From NCBI GenBank assembly GCA_037349315.1, contig JBAIAC010000018.1:12152001-12216000 (forward strand): a DNA stretch of 64,000 nucleotides, written 5' to 3'. This document shows, one piece after another, positions 58,838-64,000 of the stretch. The notes beneath the pieces are model-generated. The model worked only from the letters and a program-made list of their open reading frames with translations, did no database searches and had not been told where the DNA came from. This stretch comes from Chelydra serpentina. Its lineage: Eukaryota; Chordata; Testudines; Chelydridae. The position numbers and the translations under genes were made by a program. How positions within the stretch are numbered: position 1 is the first letter of the stretch; every line of letters begins with the position of its first letter.

Positions 58838-59108
58838 GGCCTGTTCTATGCGTGGTGGGGAGGGAGATCAATCTAAGTTACGCAACTTCAGCTACATGAA
58901 TAACCTAGCTGAAGTCAACGTACTGAGACCTATTTACTGCGGTAAGTCGACAGCTGACGCTCCCCCGTTGACTCCGCCTGCGCCTCTTGCTCTGGTGGAA
59001 TACCGGAGTCGACGGGAGAGTTCTCGGTGGTCTATTTATCGAGTCTAGACTAGACCCGATAAATCAATCCCCCGCTGGATCGATCCAGCAAGTAATGTAG
59101 ACAGGTCC
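58838..59108. mobile_element. Harbinger-type MITE nested in the hAT element
   Basis: It runs from GGCCTGTTCTATG to TAGACAGGTCC with TGA on both sides (58835-58837, 59109-59111). Its interior matches 46252-46765 (gtcgactgctgac-like, gactccgcctgcgcctctt, ctggatcgatcc). Confidence 0.88.
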
Positions 59109-59111
59109 TGA

Positions 59112-59520
59112 GATTTCTAAGGATAGATACAGCACTTGACCCAAGGTTTAAGAATCTCAAGTGCCTTTCAAAATCTGAGAGGGACGAGGTGTGGAGAATG
59201 TTTTCAGATGTCTTAAAAGATCAATGCTCCCATGTGGAAACTACAGAACCCAAACCACCAAAAAAGAAAATCAACCTTCTGCTGGTGGCATTTGACTCGG
59301 ATGATGTAAATAAACATGTGTTGGTCCACTCTGCTTTGGATCGTTATCGAGCAGAATCTGTCATCAACATGGACGCATATATTCTGGAATGGTGGGTGAA
59401 GCATAAAGGGACACATGAATCTTTAGCCCATCTGGCACGTAAATATCTTGCGATGCCAGCTACAACAGTGCCATGCGAACACCTGTTCTTACTTTCAGGT
59501 AACATTGTAAACAAAACGTG
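59112..59520 (+). pseudogene. hAT transposase C-terminal remnant
   Basis: The frame reads ALDPRFKNLKCLSKSERDEV, then EPKPPKKKINLLLVAFDSDD, then the hAT C-terminal dimerisation domain: LEWWVKHKGTHESLAHLARK, YLAMPATTVPCEHLFLLSGN. The family motif here is W---YP-LA-lA--yL-ip-TS-p-ER-FS-aG; this copy has CEHLF for -ERLFS. The N-terminal and catalytic parts are missing. The same C-terminal block (CKYLAIPATKVPCEHLFSLS) is encoded on the minus strand in the left arm at about 58600-58500. Confidence 0.85.
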
Positions 59521-59970
59521 AGCAGCATTATCTCCTGCGAATTGTAATCAAACTTGTTTGTCTGAGTGATTGGCTGAAGTAGGACTGAGTGGACTTGTAG
59601 GTTCTAAAGTTTTACATTGTTTTATTTTTGAATGCAGTTATTTTTTGTACATAATTCTGCATTTGTAAGTTCAACTTTCATGATAAGGAGATTGCACTAC
59701 AGTATTTGTATTAGGTGAATTGAAAAATACTATTTCTTTTGTTTTTTACAGTGCAAATATTTGTAATCAAAAATAAATATAAAGTGAGCACTGTACACTT
59801 TGTATTCTGTTGTAACTGAAATCAATATATTTGAAAATGTAGAAAACATCCAAAAATATTTAAATAAATGGTATTCTATTATTGTTTAACAGTGCAATTA
59901 ATCACAATGTTTTAATCACGCAATTAATCACAATTAATTTTTTTAATTGCTTGACAGCCCTAAAAATAAC

Positions 59971-60800
59971 TTTTTTGGTTCAGTTTTTCTTTTATTCAAA
60001 CTTGGGAATATTGAGCACTTACTGTAGTTTGATAAAGTAATCTCTGCTGAAATGCCACTTTATAACTTCCATTCAATTGGTGTTTTTAATGCTGTTTGAC
60101 ACAGAGAATATGCATAACAAGTATCCTATCTCTGAAGCATATAGGATGCGCATCTTACATTTTCATATTCGAATTTAAATAAACAAATCGCCGCTGCATC
60201 AGTTACTGGCATTTTTCTCTAACAAAGGATGAAAACAAAAGATTGAATTTTCTGTTGGCGGGGAGGACGTTCTCTGGAATATTACATTGCAGATTTTGAT
60301 CAAACAGATCCAATAAAGCTAGAAAGAGGGGAAGTATGAGAAAAGATTATAAGATGTAAGAATAAAGGGAGGAGAAAAAAGAAAAGTAAAAATAAATTTA
60401 GGTGCATTATAATACAACTTAGATCTTGCCATCATAAATAATTTTTTCAAATAAATGCGAGTCCTCTGCTGTAAACCATAAAGTATTGTTGAAGTTTGAC
60501 CTATTTAAGAGGGCTGATCTGTAATGACATCTGGAAGCATAGTTCTGCTTTTTGCCATGATTGTCTAACCTGCTCAGGAAATATTGAGATCACATTCTGC
60601 TTTTTTTTTTAATTGTTGAGTGGGCAGCCAAGAACACACTCCTCAGTACCCAACTGTCCTTATTACTTTCTATTTAGTAATTTCATACTGCAATGCCAAG
60701 TGAATTGCAATAGGTAACAATGCACAGGCTATTGTCTTATAGCAGCATCACATGATAAATGGAGAGAACTGTTTTCTTTTTTTTCCTTTTGCGAAAGTAT
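59971..60800. other. intron 11, nothing recognised
   Basis: AT-rich sequence. The expected SEC24B exon 12 was looked for here and not found. Confidence 0.35.
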
Positions 60801-61023
60801 AGCACTGTAACAGAAGTTCTTTGAGTGGTGGTCCTTATTGTATTCCACTGAGTATGCTCACCATGCATCCGGAGCGAGAGAATTTGAAAGCAGTAGTGTT
60901 TTTTGATTCACGCATGTACCCAGGCCTTGCCGCCTGGTTTCGTCCAAGGTGATTAAGGGTGGGGCGGACTGACCACGTCTCAAGTTCCTTCTCACTGCCA
61001 CATCATCTGGGTTGGAATTATTA

Positions 61024-61621
61024 GGGCATGTCTGTACTTACTGGTAGATCGGCACTGCTGCAATCGATGCAATGAGTATCGATTTTAGAGGATCTGCTGA
61101 AGACACGATAAATCGATGGGATTTGTGTACTCCACCTACTCGAGAAACATAGGGGAAGTCGACGGGAGACGCTCTCCCGTTGACACAGCGCAGTATAGCC
61201 ACTGCGGTAAGTGGATCTAACTACGTCGACTTCAGTTATATTATTCATATTACTGAAGTTGGGTAAGATAGATCGATTTACCGCAGTAGTGTAGACCAGG
61301 GGTCGGCAACCTTTCAGTAGTGGTGTGCCGTGTCTTCATTTATTCACTCTAATTTAAGGTTTTGCGTGCCAGTAATACATATTAACGTTTTTAGAAGGTC
61401 TCTTTCTGTAAGTCTTTAATATATAACTAAACTGTTGTTGTATGTAAAGTAAATAAGGTTTTTAAAATGTTTAAGAAGCTTCACTTAAAATTACATTAAA
61501 ATGGAAAGCTCCCCAGACCGGTGGGCAGGACCCAGGTAGTGTGAGTGCCACTGAAAATTAGCTCGCATGCCGCCTTTGGCACCCGTGCCATAGGTTGCCT
61601 ACCCCTGGTGTAGGACATCCC
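61024..61621. mobile_element. Harbinger-type MITE containing a hAT MITE
   Basis: Ends GGGCATGTCTGTACT and (after removing the hAT insert) AGTGTAGACCATCCC, with TTA on both sides (61021-61023, 61622-61624). Interior has atcgatgcaatgagtatcga and gtcgacgggagacgctctcc. Confidence 0.85.
61297..61607. mobile_element. hAT MITE (CAGGGGTCGGCAACC) nested in the Harbinger MITE
   Basis: Ends CAGGGGTCGGCAACC and GGTTGCCTACCCCTG are inverted. Flanks gtgtagac (61289-61296) and gtgtagga (61608-61615) differ at one base and are made of the MITE's own terminal sequence. Confidence 0.93.
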
Positions 61622-63753
61622 TTAGTGTCCTCTTGCGTGACGCACCTTTTAAAAAGAGTATAGTTGTACGTAGTTAGGTTTTTTTTTTTTGGGTAGTCTT
61701 TTGCTGTTTTACTGATTTTACATAGTTTTTAATCATTTTAGTAGTTATTTAGAGTAGAATTGGGACTTTTGGGGATCTGTTTACATGTAAACACCACCAC
61801 CACCCCCCACACCCATGCATGGATACTGGACCATGCCAAAGACCCCAGGCTTTAACATATGTGCCTTCTTCCTTCTCGGCTGGCGATGAACATCAACGCT
61901 GCCTCTACTGCTTGGGAGAAGTCCACTTTACATCCAGCTGCAGTATCTGCCAGTCTGTCACAAGCCATACCCGAGAAGGCTGGTCTCTCTGCCTCAAGAA
62001 GCACCTCCTGGAAGTTACCATGAGACCTCATTCGGACCCAGGCCAGGGAAACTCCCGTACATCAGCCTGAGACAGCTAGGAATGCGCTTCCAGCTACAGA
62101 GACAGGGTCCAGCTCTGGCAGTACCACCAATATGGACCCCGTGCTGGGGCCTAGTCAGGAGGTAAGGAAGCATGCACATAAGCATGGCAGTAAGTCTTCC
62201 TCCAAAGTGAAGAAAGGGGATGCTCCTTCCACAAGCTCCAGCTATGGGGAAGCAGTGTGCTCCAAGACTCATAAACATGACAAGAACCCACACTGATACC
62301 AGGTATTGAGCTGCGCATGCCGTCAATGTCAGCATGCCTTCAGTTACAGGACCTGCCTGCTCCAGGAAAGTCTGCCACTCTAGCGTCGGTTCCTACTACG
62401 GAAAGAGTACTATTAACACCAGGGTGATTGGGAAATGTGCCAGAGCCCCAGGAACTGTTTGCCCTGGGAGAACCTTCTGCTATCATCCACATGAGGGAGG
62501 CCAGATCTCCCATCCAGGACATGCTGCAGTCAAGGCACCCTTCACCACATCCTCCACTGGCCTACCTGCTTCCACTAGATCCAGTTGTACCACCGATGGA
62601 ACCAGTGTCTGAGTTTTTGTCCTCTGAAGATTCAGATGAAGCACAGGGATTGCCTATCCCTTACTGCCACTATAAATACCCAAAGATGCCTTCTACATCG
62701 TTGCCATATCCTCCACTCCAAGTGCAGAGGAGCCACTGGTTCCCTACATCCTGGGGCCCACTGCAGCACCCTCCAGATCCATCATGCTGACCGTAATGGG
62801 GACTCTGGCCCTAATACCCACCCTCGGAATCCACCCATTCCGCGAAGGAGACTTCACCTCTCTCCCGTCTAGAGTGCCCTTGAGTAGACGCTCAGAGCCA
62901 ATCATGAAGAACTGCTGAGTCTCGTTCCAATGGTATCACTGAAGCTACGAGCATTTTCCATCATACTCACCAGTTGCTGCAGTGACTTCAATTTCCCCCT
63001 TGCCCCTAGATAACGTCCGGTAATTCCAAGGTCTCCTGCATAGGGTGGTGGATGAACTTCACATTCCCCTGGAGGAGGTACAAGACACACATCATCAACT
63101 CCTGGACATCCTTCACTCATTCCTGCTGGGTAGGGCTGCTCTGCCAGTCAGCGATGCCATCCTCCAAATAGCTCGAACAATTTGGCACACTCTGGCCACC
63201 ACCACCCCTCGCATTCCCTTATGGTGCAGACCATGATGGAGCAGTCCAGACAGCAGCACCCATGCTTCACTCCAGCTGATAAGGAGAGCAAACGGTGGGA
63301 ACTTCTGGGATGCAAGTTTGTCTCCTCAGCTAGCCTTTAGTTCAGGATTTCAAATTATCAAGCATTGCTTGCCAAATAAGACTTCCTGAACTACAGCAAA
63401 CAAGGATTTTGCTGAAAAACTGCTGCAACAAGATCGGGCCTAGTTCCAGTCAATCTTGGAGGAAGGCAAACTGGTGGCAAGGACAGTGCTTCAATCAGCT
63501 GTAAACACAACAGATACTTCATCATGTTCGATGGCTATGGGCATTGTTATTGGGAGGGTATCGTGGCTTCATTCCTCATTTCCCCAGGGCAGTACAAAAT
63601 ACTATTGAGGACCTCCCTTTTGATGAATCAGAAAACAGACGATTTCCTCCACACTCTCAAAGATTCAAGAGCCATACTTAGTTTGCTGAGTATCTACCCA
63701 CCTGCGCCCAAGTGTAAATTCTACCACCTGCCACCCGCACAATGGTACAGGAC

Positions 63754-64000
63754 CAGGGCCGGCTCCAGGCACCAGCCTACCAAGTACGTGCTTGGGGCGG
63801 CACCTGGAGGGGGGCAGCACTCAAGGTTTTTTTTTTGTTGTTTTTTTTTTTAATTTACTAAAGCGCCCCTGCCGGGGGAGCAGGGCGGCCGGCGTGCTCC
63901 GCGCCCCGCCGGCGCCCCGGCCAGGGCAGCGGGGCGGCAGGTGTTCCGCGCTCCCCACTGGCAGGGGGAACGGGGCGGCAGGCCCCGCTGCCCCTCCCCC
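63754..64000. mobile_element. GC-rich hAT-like MITE, runs off the window
   Basis: It starts CAGGGCCGGCTCCAGGCACC, matching the terminus of 17369-17619 (CAGGGCCGGCGC in reverse). It has a T-run (63823-63851) and then a very GC-rich part with repeated gggagc/ggcggc words. The far end is outside. Confidence 0.6.

Larger units (their letters stand above)
58044..59962. mobile_element. hAT transposon with long inverted repeats (fold-back form)
   Basis: The ends are TAGGGCTGTCAA and TTGACAGCCCTA with perfect 8-bp flanks aaaataac (58036-58043, 59963-59970). The outer 570 bp or so of each side are inverted copies of one another (for example gtgtacagtgctcactttat on the left and ataaagtgagcactgtacac on the right). 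Between them lies part of a transposase and a nested MITE. Confidence 0.92.
60810..63750 (+). mobile_element. DIRS-type retrotransposon 5' region and gag-like ORF, degenerate
   Basis: The start (acagaagttctttgagtgg, ccactgagtatgctcacc) resembles the terminal sequence of turtle DIRS-type elements. Gag-like frames follow: DEHQRCLYCLGEVHFTSSCS at about 61890 (Cys/His pattern of a knuckle), DELHIPLEEVQDTHHQLLDI at 63050, ARTIWHTLATTTP, and HTLKDSRAILSLLSIYPPAP at 63655. Order and wording fit the gag of this group, which packages the RNA. Several frameshifts and stops. It is cut off by the element at 63754. Confidence 0.6.

Noticed and set aside
57662..64000. Possible SEC24B exon 12
   Set aside because: Nothing coding for the expected LPGDSRTRIGF continuation was found; the exon must lie beyond the window.
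1..64000. CRISPR arrays, operons, bacterial genes, tRNA or rRNA genes
   Set aside because: The spliced vertebrate gene and transposons show this is eukaryotic; no cloverleaf or rRNA-like stretch was recognised by eye, and the tandem repeats are minisatellites without unique spacers.

Overview
The window is nuclear DNA of a vertebrate, most likely a turtle or a close sauropsid. It carries a conserved vertebrate gene split by long AT-rich introns. Its repeats are CR1 LINEs, Penelope-like elements with GIY-YIG and hammerhead parts, DIRS-type elements, PIF/Harbinger and many small hAT elements. That mix, and several families recognised from memory, point to Testudines. This is an inference; no search was run.

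The one host gene is the 5' portion of SEC24B on the + strand, encoding the COPII coat cargo adaptor. A GC-rich promoter region (about 1640-2160) leads into exon 1 (ATG at 1946). Eleven coding exons can be placed with consistent phases and canonical GT/AG sites, covering the first 661 codons: the disordered Pro/Ser/Gln-rich N-terminus, an acidic stretch, the zinc finger and the beginning of the trunk domain. The rest of the trunk, beta-sandwich, helical and gelsolin parts lie beyond the window; intron 11 runs on for at least 6.3 kb.

Almost everything else is intronic mobile DNA. Intron 1 holds a G-rich minisatellite, a hAT MITE with a nested Harbinger MITE, a degenerate Penelope-like element (5.4-7.4 kb) and CR1 pieces. 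Introns 2 and 3 hold a CR1 (23.4-24.9 kb) and a nested complex (25.6-30.9 kb) of DIRS, non-LTR LINE, Penelope fragment, solo LTR and a GC-rich insert. Intron 4 contains a nearly complete 5.1 kb PIF/Harbinger transposon (35.9-41.1 kb), with a frameshifted transposase, an intact two-exon Myb/SANT-like gene, a 77-bp minisatellite and an unassigned small ORF. Intron 9 holds another CR1 with a microsatellite inside its reading frame. Intron 11 has a hAT element whose two ends form a long inverted repeat, and a DIRS-type gag region running to 63.75 kb.

Many insertions show clean target-site duplications, so insertion order can be read. Nine small hAT elements have 8-bp duplications with TA at positions 4-5, the reported Buster-group signature. 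No tRNA, rRNA, CRISPR or second host gene was recognised.
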